A stretch of 64,000 bases of DNA, from assembly GCA_040381215.1 (NCBI GenBank), contig JBEIHO010000010.1, forward strand, positions 1 to 64,000, read 5' to 3'. Every line of letters starts with the position of its first letter. Position 1 is the stretch's first letter. The position numbers and the translations under genes were made by a program. Origin of the DNA: SZUA-430 sp040381215. GTDB taxonomy: Bacteria > Pseudomonadota > Alphaproteobacteria > Micropepsales > Micropepsaceae. This document shows, in pieces, positions 8,415-18,000 of the stretch. The notes beneath the pieces are model-generated. The model saw only the letters and a program-made list of their open reading frames with translations, was not told the DNA's origin and searched no databases.

Positions 8415-8426
8415 GACGCGCCCAGG

Positions 8427-9374
8427 ATGCCCACGCGCGCGCCGACACCGGAGGCCCTGGCAGAGGCGGCGCAACTGCTGAAGCAGGGCAGGCTTGTCGC
8501 CTTCCCGACCGAAACGGTCTACGGCCTCGGCGCCGACGCCACGAGCGATGAGGCTGTGTCAGCGATATTCGCCGCCAAGGGCCGACCCCAGTTCAACCCC
8601 TTGATTGTTCACGTCCAGGACGCGGGCGCAGCATCCCGCCTGGCCCACATGTCCAGCGTCGCCATGCAACTGGCCAAACGTTTCTGGCCGGGACCGCTGA
8701 CGCTTGTCCTGCCAAGACAGGCGAACTGCCGGGTCTCCTGGCTGGCCACGGCGGGCCTCGACACGATCGCGCTGCGCTGTCCGGCTCATGGCGTGGCACA
8801 GGCGCTCCTGTCGGCTTTCGGCGGCCCGATTGCAGCCCCCAGCGCCAACCCGTCCGGGACCGTTTCACCGACCACCGCCGCGCATGTCGAGCAGGGCCTG
8901 GGCAGTGCCGTCGCGATGATCCTCGATGGAGGCCCTGCGCTGCTGGGCCTCGAGTCCACCATCATTGGCCTCGCCGGCCCGCAACCTGTCATGCTCCGCC
9001 CGGGTTCCATCACCCGCGACGAGATCGAGCAGGTCACCGGCCCACTCCACGTGGCCAGCGACAGCGAAGGCGCCCCCCACGCACCCGGCCGCCTCAAGCG
9101 GCACTACGCGACATCAAAACCTCTGCGCCTGAACGCCACCACGACACGGCCCGGTGAGGCCCTGCTCGCATTCGGTCAGCCGTTGCAAGGCGCCCATTTG
9201 ACAATGAACCTCAGCCCCACATCCGACCTGCAGGAAGCCGCAGCCCACCTCTTTGCCATGCTGCGCGCGCTCGACGCCTCGGATGCCAGCGCCATTGCCG
9301 TGATGCCGATCCCCTCTCGAGGCCTGGGAGAGGCGATAAACGACAGGCTGGCGCGCGCAGCCGTGCGCGAGTAG
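8427..9374 (+). CDS. tsaC: L-threonylcarbamoyladenylate synthase (Sua5/YrdC/YwlC)
   Basis: Makes threonylcarbamoyl-AMP from threonine, bicarbonate and ATP, the first step of t6A formation at position 37 of ANN-decoding tRNAs. The YrdC core shows TETVYGLGADA at 28-38 and KGRPQFNPLIVHV from 51. At 315 residues it is the long Sua5 form with an extra C-terminal domain of about 110 residues after the PGRLKRHYA linker region, rather than the short TsaC of E. coli. Essential housekeeping function in the cytoplasm. The symbol could equally be sua5. Confidence 0.93.
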   Translation: MPTRAPTPEALAEAAQLLKQGRLVAFPTETVYGLGADATSDEAVSAIFAAKGRPQFNPLIVHVQDAGAASRLAHMSSVAMQLAKRFWPGPLTLVLPRQANCRVSWLATAGLDTIALRCPAHGVAQALLSAFGGPIAAPSANPSGTVSPTTAAHVEQGLGSAVAMILDGGPALLGLESTIIGLAGPQPVMLRPGSITRDEIEQVTGPLHVASDSEGAPHAPGRLKRHYATSKPLRLNATTTRPGEALLAFGQPLQGAHLTMNLSPTSDLQEAAAHLFAMLRALDASDASAIAVMPIPSRGLGEAINDRLARAAVRE

Positions 9375-9383
9375 ACCACACGC

Positions 9384-10808
9384 ATGAACGCCCACCGTCC
9401 GCCGTCACAAGAAACGTTGCAGCAGCTCATGCAGGCCGCTGGCCCCGGGGGCTTCACGCAGGATCAGGCCGTGATCGCCCCCCATCTGCGCGAATGGCGC
9501 GACCGTTTCATCGGCGCCACCCCGCTGCTCCTGCGCCCGGCCTCGACGCAGGCCGTGGCGCGGATCGTGAGCATCTGCAACCAGACACGGACCGCCATCG
9601 TGCCCCAGGGCGGCAACACCGGCCTCGTCGGCGGACAGATCCCCAGCCCCGACGGCACCCAGGTCCTCTTATCCCTCGCGCGACTGAATGCGGTGCGCGC
9701 GACCGACCTCGATGCAGGAACACTGACGGTCGAGGCCGGCTGCATTCTTGATGACGTGCGCCGGCATGCCAACCAGCATGATCGCCTGTTCCCCCTGAGC
9801 CTTGCGTCCGGCGGCAGCGCGACCATTGGTGGCCTCCTGTCCACCAATGCAGGCGGAACGGCCGTTCTTGCCTACGGCAACATGCGCGAGTTGGTGCTGG
9901 GTATCGAGGCCGTCCTGCCCGACGGAGAGATCTGGAATGGGCTGCGCGCCCTCAGGAAGGACAACACGGGTTACGACCTGAGGAACCTGCTTGTCGGCGC
10001 CGAAGGAACATTGGGCATCATCACGGCGGCCGTGCTGAAGCTGTTCCCTCACCCCAAGGAAATGCTCACGGGCTTCCTGTCCGTGGACAGCGTCGAGAGC
10101 GCCCTTGCCCTGCTCAATCGCCTGCAAGGCGCGGGCCTGTTCGTGACGTCATTCGAATTGCTGCCCGAGCGAGGCCTCGAGTTCGTCCTGAACCACATTC
10201 CTGGCACCCGTCGCCCCGTTGAAAGCGCAGGTCCCTGGCACGTGCTCGTGGAAATATCGCTGTTCGACAAGGCCGCGGCCTCCCTCGCGCGCCACGAACT
10301 CGAGGCAACGATGGGCGCAAGTGGCGTGCGCGATGGGACGCTGGCCCAGTCGGAAGGGCAGCGCAACGCGCTCTGGCGCCTGCGCGACGCGATGTCCGAA
10401 GCCCAGAAACCCGAAGGCGGCAGCATCAAGCACGATGTCTCGGTGCCCGTTTCAGCCGTCCCTGCGTTCATCGCCGAAGCGACCGCCGCCGTGACCGCCC
10501 TGATCCCCGGTGCACGCCCGGTACCCTTCGGTCACCTGGGTGACGGCAACATCCACTTCAACATCACCCAGCCCAAGGGCGCGGAAACATCCGCCTTCCT
10601 GTCCCGCCTGCCCGAGGTCAACCAGCTGGTGCACGACATTGTGCACCGTCATAACGGCTCGATCAGTGCCGAACACGGCCTGGGCATCGCCAAGGTGGAC
10701 GAGATCACGCGCTACAAGTCGAAGACCGAGATCGGGGCCATGCAGGCCATCAAGAGGGCCCTCGATCCCAACGGCATCATGAACCCCGGCAAGGTGGTCC
10801 GCGTCTGA
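9384..10808 (+). CDS. FAD-binding oxidoreductase, GlcD/D-2-hydroxyglutarate dehydrogenase type
   Basis: Flavoprotein of 474 residues of the VAO/PCMH fold that oxidises a D-2-hydroxyacid. The FAD-binding motif PQGGNTGLVGGQ is at 74-85, and the C-terminal substrate and metal region has GHLGDGNIHFN and EHGLGIAKV, diagnostic of the D-lactate/D-2-hydroxyglutarate dehydrogenase branch. No GlcE or GlcF partner is adjacent, which favours a single-subunit D-2-hydroxyglutarate dehydrogenase-like enzyme over glycolate oxidase. The start is 9 bases after tsaC. The precise substrate is not determined by sequence alone. Confidence 0.88.
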   Translation: MNAHRPPSQETLQQLMQAAGPGGFTQDQAVIAPHLREWRDRFIGATPLLLRPASTQAVARIVSICNQTRTAIVPQGGNTGLVGGQIPSPDGTQVLLSLARLNAVRATDLDAGTLTVEAGCILDDVRRHANQHDRLFPLSLASGGSATIGGLLSTNAGGTAVLAYGNMRELVLGIEAVLPDGEIWNGLRALRKDNTGYDLRNLLVGAEGTLGIITAAVLKLFPHPKEMLTGFLSVDSVESALALLNRLQGAGLFVTSFELLPERGLEFVLNHIPGTRRPVESAGPWHVLVEISLFDKAAASLARHELEATMGASGVRDGTLAQSEGQRNALWRLRDAMSEAQKPEGGSIKHDVSVPVSAVPAFIAEATAAVTALIPGARPVPFGHLGDGNIHFNITQPKGAETSAFLSRLPEVNQLVHDIVHRHNGSISAEHGLGIAKVDEITRYKSKTEIGAMQAIKRALDPNGIMNPGKVVRV

Positions 10809-10810
10809 AT

Positions 10811-11800
10811 TCAGTCGCGGTATCTCAACGACCGCAGACCCGCTGCAGCATAGACGCCGTCGAGCACCTCCTGCTGCATGATGATCGCATCACCTTCGGT
10901 AGGAACCGGCACCTGCGCTTCGAGCGCATGGAGGATCGTGTCCAGCTGCCACGTATAGGTCGAAATGCGGCTGATCCGCGGCGACAGCGATTTGGCACCC
11001 GCCTTCAGCACGAGGCTGCCGCCATGATGCGGCGCCAGCGGGTTGGTGAACAGGATCTCTCCCTTGGAGCCCTTGACATTGAGGCGCGCCGCAAAGGCCT
11101 CGCCAGCAGCCATTGACGCAGACAGGGTCGCACGCACGGCGCCCGGGAACGTCAGAACAGCCTGCATGGTTTCATCGACGCCGCGCGGGCTCAGCACCGG
11201 CTTGGCATCGATATGAACAGGTCGCTGGCGCAGGATGTTCAGCGTCCAGCTCAACGGATAGCAACCCAGGTCCATGAACGCGCCCCCACCGGTTTCCGGC
11301 AGATGACGGATCTCGGCCCCGGCCCTATCATCGATGGCAATGTTGAACACGGCATCGATCGTGCTGATCAGGCCGATCTCGCCGGCATCAATCCACGCCA
11401 GCATCTGCAGGAACCCGGGATGATAGCGGTAATGGAAAGCCTCGATGACCCGCTTGCCCGCAGCCCGTGCCGCCGCCATGACCTGCGCGACCTCGCGCCC
11501 GTTCATCGCGAACGGCTTCTCGCAGATCACGTGCTTGCCCGCATTGAGCGCCTTTATGCACCATTCCGCGTGCAGGTTGATCGGAAGCGCATTGTAGATG
11601 ACGTCGATGTCAGGCGCAGCCACCAGCGCCGCATAGTCCGCATCGTGACGCTTGAACCCATGGGCGTCGGCAAAGGCCTTCGCCCGGACCGGATCGCGCG
11701 CCGCAACCGACTGGAGCACTGCCCCCGGCCGAACCCGGGCAGGATGCACGATCGCGTTGGGGGTGATCCGCGCCGCGCCCAGACAACCGATCCTCATCAC
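10811..11800 (-). CDS. Gfo/Idh/MocA family NAD(P)-dependent oxidoreductase
   Basis: A 329-residue dehydrogenase with an N-terminal Rossmann domain (MRIGCLGAARI) and the family catalytic-lysine motif EKP at 94-96 (HVICEKPFAMN). Members oxidise or reduce sugars, inositols or related cyclic alcohols. Its stop is only three bases from that of the flavoprotein gene and convergent with it, and it is divergent from feoA, so context gives no substrate clue. Function beyond the family is unknown. Confidence 0.87.
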   Translation of the reverse strand: MMRIGCLGAARITPNAIVHPARVRPGAVLQSVAARDPVRAKAFADAHGFKRHDADYAALVAAPDIDVIYNALPINLHAEWCIKALNAGKHVICEKPFAMNGREVAQVMAAARAAGKRVIEAFHYRYHPGFLQMLAWIDAGEIGLISTIDAVFNIAIDDRAGAEIRHLPETGGGAFMDLGCYPLSWTLNILRQRPVHIDAKPVLSPRGVDETMQAVLTFPGAVRATLSASMAAGEAFAARLNVKGSKGEILFTNPLAPHHGGSLVLKAGAKSLSPRISRISTYTWQLDTILHALEAQVPVPTEGDAIIMQQEVLDGVYAAAGLRSLRYRD

Positions 11801-11901
11801 TGCAGCCCTCCCGATGGGATATCGTGCCAGCGGAAGGCTTGCGGCAGTTTTCCCGGTTGATCCGTGTCAAAGGTACTCATAGAGACGGTGGCTATTCTAG
11901 T

Positions 11902-11916
11902 TGCGAATGATTTTCA
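11902..11916 (+). promoter_or_regulatory. Candidate Fur box upstream of feoAB
   Basis: TGCGAAT-G-ATTTTCA matches the 7-1-7 Fur consensus (TGATAAT-n-ATTATCA) at 11 of 14 informative positions. It lies about 30 bases before the feoA ATG, just after a TATTCT that could serve as a -10 element. Its placement is right for iron-dependent repression of ferrous iron uptake. Alphaproteobacteria may use Fur/Mur or Irr at such sites, so the regulator identity is inference. Confidence 0.45.
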
Positions 11917-11945
11917 AGAACTCCGCCCTGCGAGAAGCCGCCCTC

Positions 11946-12176
11946 ATGAAGCTCCACGAACTGAAGGCAGGTCAAAAGGCCCGTATCCGGTTCATCCACG
12001 CTGGCAGCGAGCAGATGGACGTCAAGCTGCGTGAACTGGGCTTTTCCGAGGGCGACGAAGTCGAGATGGTCGGTGCTGGCCCCTTCGGCGGCCGCACGCT
12101 CGCCGCGCGGCTCAACCGCACCCTGATCGCCCTGCGAACTTCCGAGGCCGCACTCATCGAGGTAGACCCGACGTGA
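11946..12176 (+). CDS. feoA: Ferrous iron transport protein A
   Basis: A 76-residue SH3-like cytoplasmic protein that supports FeoB. The sequence MKLHELKAGQKARI, then RELGFSEGDEVEM and LIEV at the end, is the standard FeoA core. The frame remains open upstream to 11901 but the ATG at 11946 gives the family N-terminus. Its TGA overlaps the GTG of feoB by four bases, so the two are translationally coupled. A Fur-box-like site precedes it. Confidence 0.92.
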   Translation: MKLHELKAGQKARIRFIHAGSEQMDVKLRELGFSEGDEVEMVGAGPFGGRTLAARLNRTLIALRTSEAALIEVDPT

Positions 12177-13996
12177 CACCATTTCGCCTCGCCCTGGTCG
12201 GCGCCCCGAATAGTGGAAAATCCACGCTCTTCAATGGCCTGACAGGAGGCCGCGCCAAGGTGGCCAACTACGCAGGCGTTACCGTCGAGCGACGCAGCGG
12301 CCTCTTTGCAACGCCGGCAGGCCACGAGGTCGAACTGATCGACCTGCCGGGCATCTACGGCCTTTCTGCGCGAACGCTGGACGAGCGCATTGCCGTCGAC
12401 GTGATCAGCGGTGCTGCGGACCAGGACCTCAAGCCAGACGCACTCCTGGTGCTCATGGACGCCGCCGACCTGCGCACGCACCTGCACCTTGCCCTTCAGC
12501 TCAAGGCTCTGGGCAAGCCCATGCTGCTGGTGCTCAACATGATCGACCTCGCCAACCGCGACGGGGTCGAGATCGATATCGCCGCCCTGGAAAAGCACCT
12601 CGGCATGCCCGTGGTGGCATCCTGCGCCACCCGCAAGGCGGGCCGCACCGCCCTGCTCGACAGGCTCGACGCACTCATAACCAACCCTCCCGTCCTGCAG
12701 GCTCGAGAGGGCACCGACGGCCTCCAGGCCCTGCAAAGAACGGCGCGCGACATCGCCCGTTCAGTCATCGTGCGCGAACCGCCGATGAACCAGGTCACGC
12801 GCGCCATCGACACGGTGGCGCTCCACCCCGTTTTAGGTCTCCTGCTGCTGGCAAGCATACTCTTCCTTGTCTTCCAGGCCGTCTTCACGTGGGCGCAATT
12901 GCCGATGACATGGATCGAGGACGGGTTCACCTGGCTGGGCCATTTGATCGGATCGGTAGCCCCGGAGGGATGGATCCGAAGCCTGCTGGTCGACGGCATC
13001 ATCGCAGGCATTGGCAGCGTGATCGTCTTCCTGCCACAGATCGTGATCCTCTTTGCCTTCATCCTCGCCCTCGAAGCTTCGGGCTACATGGCCCGCGCAG
13101 CCTTTCTCATGGACGAGTTGATGCTGCGGGTCGGCCTCAACGGCAGGGCCTTCATCCCGCTGCTCTCAAGTTTCGCCTGCGCGATACCGGGCATGATGTC
13201 GGCCAGGACCATTGAAAACGAGAGCGACCGGCTGACGACGATCCTCGTGGCCCCGCTCATGACCTGCTCGGCCCGCTTGCCGGTCTATACGCTGATCATC
13301 GCCGCGTTCATCCCTCCAAATTCCGTCGGCCCCTTCAATCTCCAGGGCCTCGTGATGTTCGCCCTGTACCTCGCCGGCGTCATGAGCGCGATCACGATGG
13401 CCTACATCCTCAAACGGACCCTCACCCAGGGAAAAGCCCAGCCGCTGCTGATGGAACTTCCGACCTACAAACTGCCGGACCCGGCGGATTTCGCGATCAA
13501 TCTGTGGCTCCGGGGCAGCGCCTTCATCCTGCGCGCCGGACGTTTCATCTTCTTCGTGTCCGTTATCCTCTGGTTCCTCGCCGCCTTTCCCTCGGACGCC
13601 AATGGCATTCTTGAAACCTGGGCGGGCATGCTGGGGAGTTGGATCGAGCCACTTCTGCGCCCCATCGGCTTCAACCTCGAGATCGCCATCGCCCTGGTAC
13701 CCGGCTTCGCAGCGCGCGAGGTTGCGGTGGGGGCGCTGGGAACCGTCTACGCCATCCACGCAGGCGACGGCACGGCGGGGCTCGCGGCCGCACTCCAGCA
13801 GGCATGGTCCCTGCCGACGGCGCTCGCCTTCCTGGCATGGTACGTCTTCGCCCCCCAATGCATGGCCACACTGGCTGTCGCGCGACGTGAAATGAATTCG
13901 TTGCGATGGACGATCTTCATGTTCGCCTATCTGTTCGTGCTGGCCTATATCGCGGCGGGCATCACGTACTGGACCGCAGTTGGCCTTGGCCTCTGA
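12173..13996 (+). CDS. feoB: Ferrous iron transporter B
   Basis: GTP-driven Fe(II) transporter of 607 residues. The N-terminal G domain has G1 GAPNSGKS at 10-17, G2 in NYAGVTVE, G3 DLPG at 57-60 and G4 NMID at 122-125. It is followed by two Gate domains of membrane helices, with SSFACAIPGMMSARTI and the second AREV region. It is on the short side for FeoB (often 700-780) because the N-terminal region between the G domain and membrane is compact and no FeoC-like extension is present. The GTG start overlaps the feoA stop. Confidence 0.95.
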   Translation: MTPFRLALVGAPNSGKSTLFNGLTGGRAKVANYAGVTVERRSGLFATPAGHEVELIDLPGIYGLSARTLDERIAVDVISGAADQDLKPDALLVLMDAADLRTHLHLALQLKALGKPMLLVLNMIDLANRDGVEIDIAALEKHLGMPVVASCATRKAGRTALLDRLDALITNPPVLQAREGTDGLQALQRTARDIARSVIVREPPMNQVTRAIDTVALHPVLGLLLLASILFLVFQAVFTWAQLPMTWIEDGFTWLGHLIGSVAPEGWIRSLLVDGIIAGIGSVIVFLPQIVILFAFILALEASGYMARAAFLMDELMLRVGLNGRAFIPLLSSFACAIPGMMSARTIENESDRLTTILVAPLMTCSARLPVYTLIIAAFIPPNSVGPFNLQGLVMFALYLAGVMSAITMAYILKRTLTQGKAQPLLMELPTYKLPDPADFAINLWLRGSAFILRAGRFIFFVSVILWFLAAFPSDANGILETWAGMLGSWIEPLLRPIGFNLEIAIALVPGFAAREVAVGALGTVYAIHAGDGTAGLAAALQQAWSLPTALAFLAWYVFAPQCMATLAVARREMNSLRWTIFMFAYLFVLAYIAAGITYWTAVGLGL

Positions 13997-14002
13997 CGGT
14001 TT

Positions 14003-14791
14003 TCAGCGCCCGCGCGGGGCGAAGATATAGGTAAAACCGCGATACGCAGCCTCGTGTCGCTGCGGGTCGAACAGCGGGATCTTGACCTGCATGTCACGTG
14101 GCACCTGGTCTTTGGCGCGCATCAGGTACAGCGGATCGATCAATTCGGAGGTATCGTTATCCCAGGCAGGATACCCACGGTTGTTCGTCACCCAGTAGAT
14201 GGCCGCGGGATCAGTGACCTCGTAGACCTCCCAGTGGACTTCAGGAAGGAACCGTCGCTTGCCGCCAGGCCGCCAGACGCGGGCAAGCGGGGCGCCACGC
14301 GCCACGACCTGCCCGGGCTTCAGGGCCGAGATGTCATCATGGCGCAGATGATAGAACGCTGAATAGTGAAAGCGGACATCTCGGCCAGTCCCCAGCTCTT
14401 CCCGGCTGTGAAGCATCAGAAGCGCGCCCTCCTCGCCCCACCCCCAGTCCGCGCGCCAGACCGCAACGACCGTTCCCTGCGCAGGGGACAGGATTTGCTC
14501 GCCTAGCTCTCCGCCATCCACCCCGGAGTGTGCTTCATCCCGGCGCGACCCATCGATATCCCGCATGCTCCCGTAAAGCGACGTCAGCGGGGACAGCGCG
14601 ACGTCACGCGGATACACAGGCACGAGCCCGGTAGGTCTGCGGCCATATCCTTTCAGCGCTCGGGTCACGGGATCACTCTCATTTCCGGGCCATGTCGGCA
14701 TCTGGGGACACAGGAACCAGAAGGCAAGCCCCGCGAGCAGCAATGCCGCCACAGAGACAAAACCCCACAGGAAAGACTTCCTCGCACGCAT
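14003..14791 (-). CDS. Membrane-anchored M23-like (LytM) domain protein, one catalytic residue changed
   Basis: A 262-residue protein with one N-terminal membrane anchor (about 8-28) and an exported M23-like domain. The first motif H-x3-D is intact (His88, Asp92 in HSGVDGG), and the lysostaphin-like LKPGQVVARGAPLARV segment is at 157-172. In the second motif, normally P-H-x-H-x-E, the sequence reads PEVHWE at 183-188: the zinc-ligand His186 is kept but the preceding catalytic His is Glu184. It may therefore be a non-hydrolytic LytM factor or an altered peptidase. It is divergent from the Pls-like synthetase gene with about 245 bases between them. Confidence 0.7.
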   Translation of the reverse strand: MRARKSFLWGFVSVAALLLAGLAFWFLCPQMPTWPGNESDPVTRALKGYGRRPTGLVPVYPRDVALSPLTSLYGSMRDIDGSRRDEAHSGVDGGELGEQILSPAQGTVVAVWRADWGWGEEGALLMLHSREELGTGRDVRFHYSAFYHLRHDDISALKPGQVVARGAPLARVWRPGGKRRFLPEVHWEVYEVTDPAAIYWVTNNRGYPAWDNDTSELIDPLYLMRAKDQVPRDMQVKIPLFDPQRHEAAYRGFTYIFAPRGR

Positions 14792-14968
14792 CAGCGCCTT
14801 CTCGGGCGGGCCGCGAGCCCAGGAGACAACAACTGAAGATTCCGGGACATGATCCAGATCAACTCCAACACCACGAGCCGATGATACTCAAGCACAGGTG
14901 ACACGATGCAGACCATCGGTGCCATCACGGGCAGCCACTCTGGAATGCGGCAGAAATCAAGCACGCGC

Positions 14969-14984
14969 AAGGAGGTACCACCTT
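14969..14984. promoter_or_regulatory. 16-bp near-perfect palindrome before the Pls-like gene
   Basis: AAGGAGGTACCACCTT is self-complementary except for one central-flank mismatch pair and lies 51 bases before the chosen start of the synthetase. It could be an operator or a hairpin in the leader. Although it contains AAGGAGG, no start codon stands at the right distance, so it is not a conventional ribosome binding site for this frame. Confidence 0.3.
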
Positions 14985-15035
14985 CGGTACATCCACCGGA
15001 AGAAGCAGGCTCCGCGAAGAACAGGGGGACAGGTC

Positions 15036-18000
15036 ATGGGGTCCATGGACAAGACAGTCACGGCGCAGGAAGATATGCCGCAGGACAGCTTCGGCATCCA
15101 CCGCCTGTTCGAGGCCCAGGCCCGGCAGCGCCCGCACCACACGGCAATCGAGTTCGCCGACAATTTTGTTTCCTACGCCGAACTCGACCGTCGCGCCAAC
15201 CGGATGGCGTGGGCACTGAAGCGCCGCGGCGTAAAGCCTGGCGACCTCGTGGGCCTATACCTGCCCAAGGGAACAGGCCTCTTCGAAGCCATGCTGGGCA
15301 TCCTGAAAGCGGGTGCAGGCTACGTCCCGGTGGACCTGAGATTCCCGGCCGAGCGCATCAACGGCATTTTTGCCGATGCCGGGGTCCGCGCGATCGTGAC
15401 CGACAGTGAACGCACCAAGACCCTCGCCCCATCGACGGCGGCACGCCTGCGGATCGATGGCGATGCCGCCGAGATCAGGACACAGCCTGCAACCCCGGTG
15501 GCCGATGAACCCTGCACCGCAGAAAGCGCAAGTCCCTGCTACGCAATCTACACGTCGGGATCCACCGGACGGCCGAAAGGCGTCCTTGTCACGCACACCA
15601 ATGTCCGCACCTTTGCAACCGCCCTTCCCCGTGAGTACGGCCTGGGACCCGATGAACGCGTCTACCAGGGTTTCTCGACCGCATTTGACGCCTCGGTGGA
15701 AGAGATCTGGGCCGCCTTTGCCCTTGGTGGAACGCTGTGCATTCCCACCGAAGAGATTGCCAGGTCGCCAGCGGATGCCGCGGCCTTCATCGCAGCAGGC
15801 CGGATCACCTATTTTTCAACCGTACCGACTTTCCTTTCCATGGTCCCGGGCGACTTGCCCCTGGTCAGGACGCTCGTTCTTGGCGGAGAGGCCTGCCCCC
15901 AGCACCTTGTTGCCCGCTGGGCGAGGCCGGGACGCCGCATGCTCAACACCTATGGCCCGACCGAGACCACGGTCGTGGCAACATGGGTCGAATGCAGCCC
16001 CGACCAGCCCGTTACGATCGGCAAGCCCCTGCGCGGCTATCACGCCTATGTGGTTGATGAAGACATGAACCCCGTTCCTGCTGGCCAGGAAGGGGAGTTG
16101 CTCATCGGCGGCAACGCTGTCGCGGCGGGCTACATCAACAGACCGGACCTGACGGCAGACAAGTTCATCCGCAATCCTTTTCCTGCAACGGCCCCCCTCG
16201 CACCGGTTCTCTACCGGACCCACGACTGCGTCACGCAGGACGCCGACGGCAATATTCAGTTCGTCGGTCGCATGGACGACCAAGTGAAGATCCGCGGCTT
16301 CAGGGTAGAACTGCAGGAGATCGAAAGCGTCCTGCGCGACGATCCCGTGGTGATGGGAGCCGCGGTCAGGATCGTCCACGTCCATGGACTGCCGGAAATT
16401 GCGGCCTACATCGTTCCGGCACAAGGGGCAACGATTGACCGCGACGCCACCGCGCGACGCCTCAAGGCCCGCCTCCCCGACTACATGGTGCCGCGCTTCC
16501 TCGAGACGATCGATGCTCTCCCCTTCACCACCAGCGGCAAGATCGATCGAAAAAGCCTGCCCGAGCCGATGCAACAGCTTCAGCCGCGCAGCAAGCCGCT
16601 CGAACTGCCAGCCACAAGGATGGAAGAGACAATCCTTGACGTCTGGCGCAAGTTCTTCCCAAACACCCCCGTCTCGGTCCTCGACGACTTCTTCCTCGAT
16701 CTCGGTGGACACTCATTGCTGGCCGCACAAGTCGCAACGGCGCTGCGTCAGGACGCGGGGCTTGAAGCGGCCTCTGTCATGCAACTCTACACGTTCCGCA
16801 CCATCCGCGCCCTCGCCAGCTGCCTCGACGAATGGCGCACACCCGAGAGCCGCACGCTCGATGATCATGTCGAGGCCGGCCAGAAGACCCGCGCCGAGCA
16901 GGTTTTCGTAACCGTGCCCGTCTGGGAACGCTGGACGACAGTCGGGCTTCAGGCGCTGGCTCTTCTCGCCTACCACGGGATCCAGATCACACCGCTGGTG
17001 GCCATCGCCTCGCTCGCTCTCGGAGCCATCGGCGGAACAATCCCCACGCCCGATGCCCTTTGGTATGCGACGGTGATCGGGTTCCTCGCATGGCCATCGA
17101 TGCTGCTGATATCCATCGCCGTGAAGTGGCTGGTGGTTGGCAAGCTGAAGCCAGGCAAATATCCGCTCTGGGGGCTCTACTACTGCCGCTGGTGGACGGC
17201 GAACCTGTTTCAGCAACTGGGCTGGCCGCACATGTTCAGCGGTACGCCGCTGATGTCCGCCTATTACAGGGCCATGGGCGCCCGCATCGGGCGTGAGTGC
17301 CAGATCATGACCCCCATCGCATCCGGGCATGATTTGCTGTCGATCGGGGATCGCGCGTCGGTCGGCATCGAAACGCATCTGGCAACCGGTCGCGTCGAGG
17401 ACGGATGGCTCAAGCTGGGCCGCATCGACATCGGTCGGGATTGCTTCATTGGTGCTCAGGTCGCGATCGGCATCGACACCAGGATCGAGGAAAACGCCTG
17501 GATCGATGACCAGAGCCACGTGCCTGACGGCACGGTGATTGCATCGGGAACGCGCGCACAAGGCGCGCCGCTCGTGCGAAGCGAATTCCCGACGCCGCAA
17601 GCGGTGTCCGGCGCAAAGGCAAAGCCGATCCTCTACGCCATTGCCCACCTTGGCCTGATCTACGTGATGGGCTACCTGCTGATGCTGGCGGCCCTGCCCG
17701 GGCTCGCTCTGGCAGCCTGGTCCTTTACCCAACCCGATTTCCTGCTCGCATCGGCGGCCCTGATCGCAACAGTTCCGGTCAGCGTTCTGTGGTACATGGC
17801 CTGCGTCATCGTCGTGAAGAACCTGTTCATAGGCAGGATCACGGCCGGAACCGTTTCAGTCTACAGCCCGGCTTATCTGCGGATCTGGTTCAACCGGTAC
17901 CTCATGGCAAACACGCGGCACATCCTGCTGCCGCTCTACGCGACCGTGTATCTCCCGTGGTTCTATCGTCAACTGGGAGCGCGGATCGGCAAGAACACCG

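Noticed and set aside
14898..15035. 46-residue N-terminal extension of the Pls-like protein
   Set aside because: Arg-rich sequence without A-domain similarity; the ATG at 15036 has a better-placed AGGGGG.
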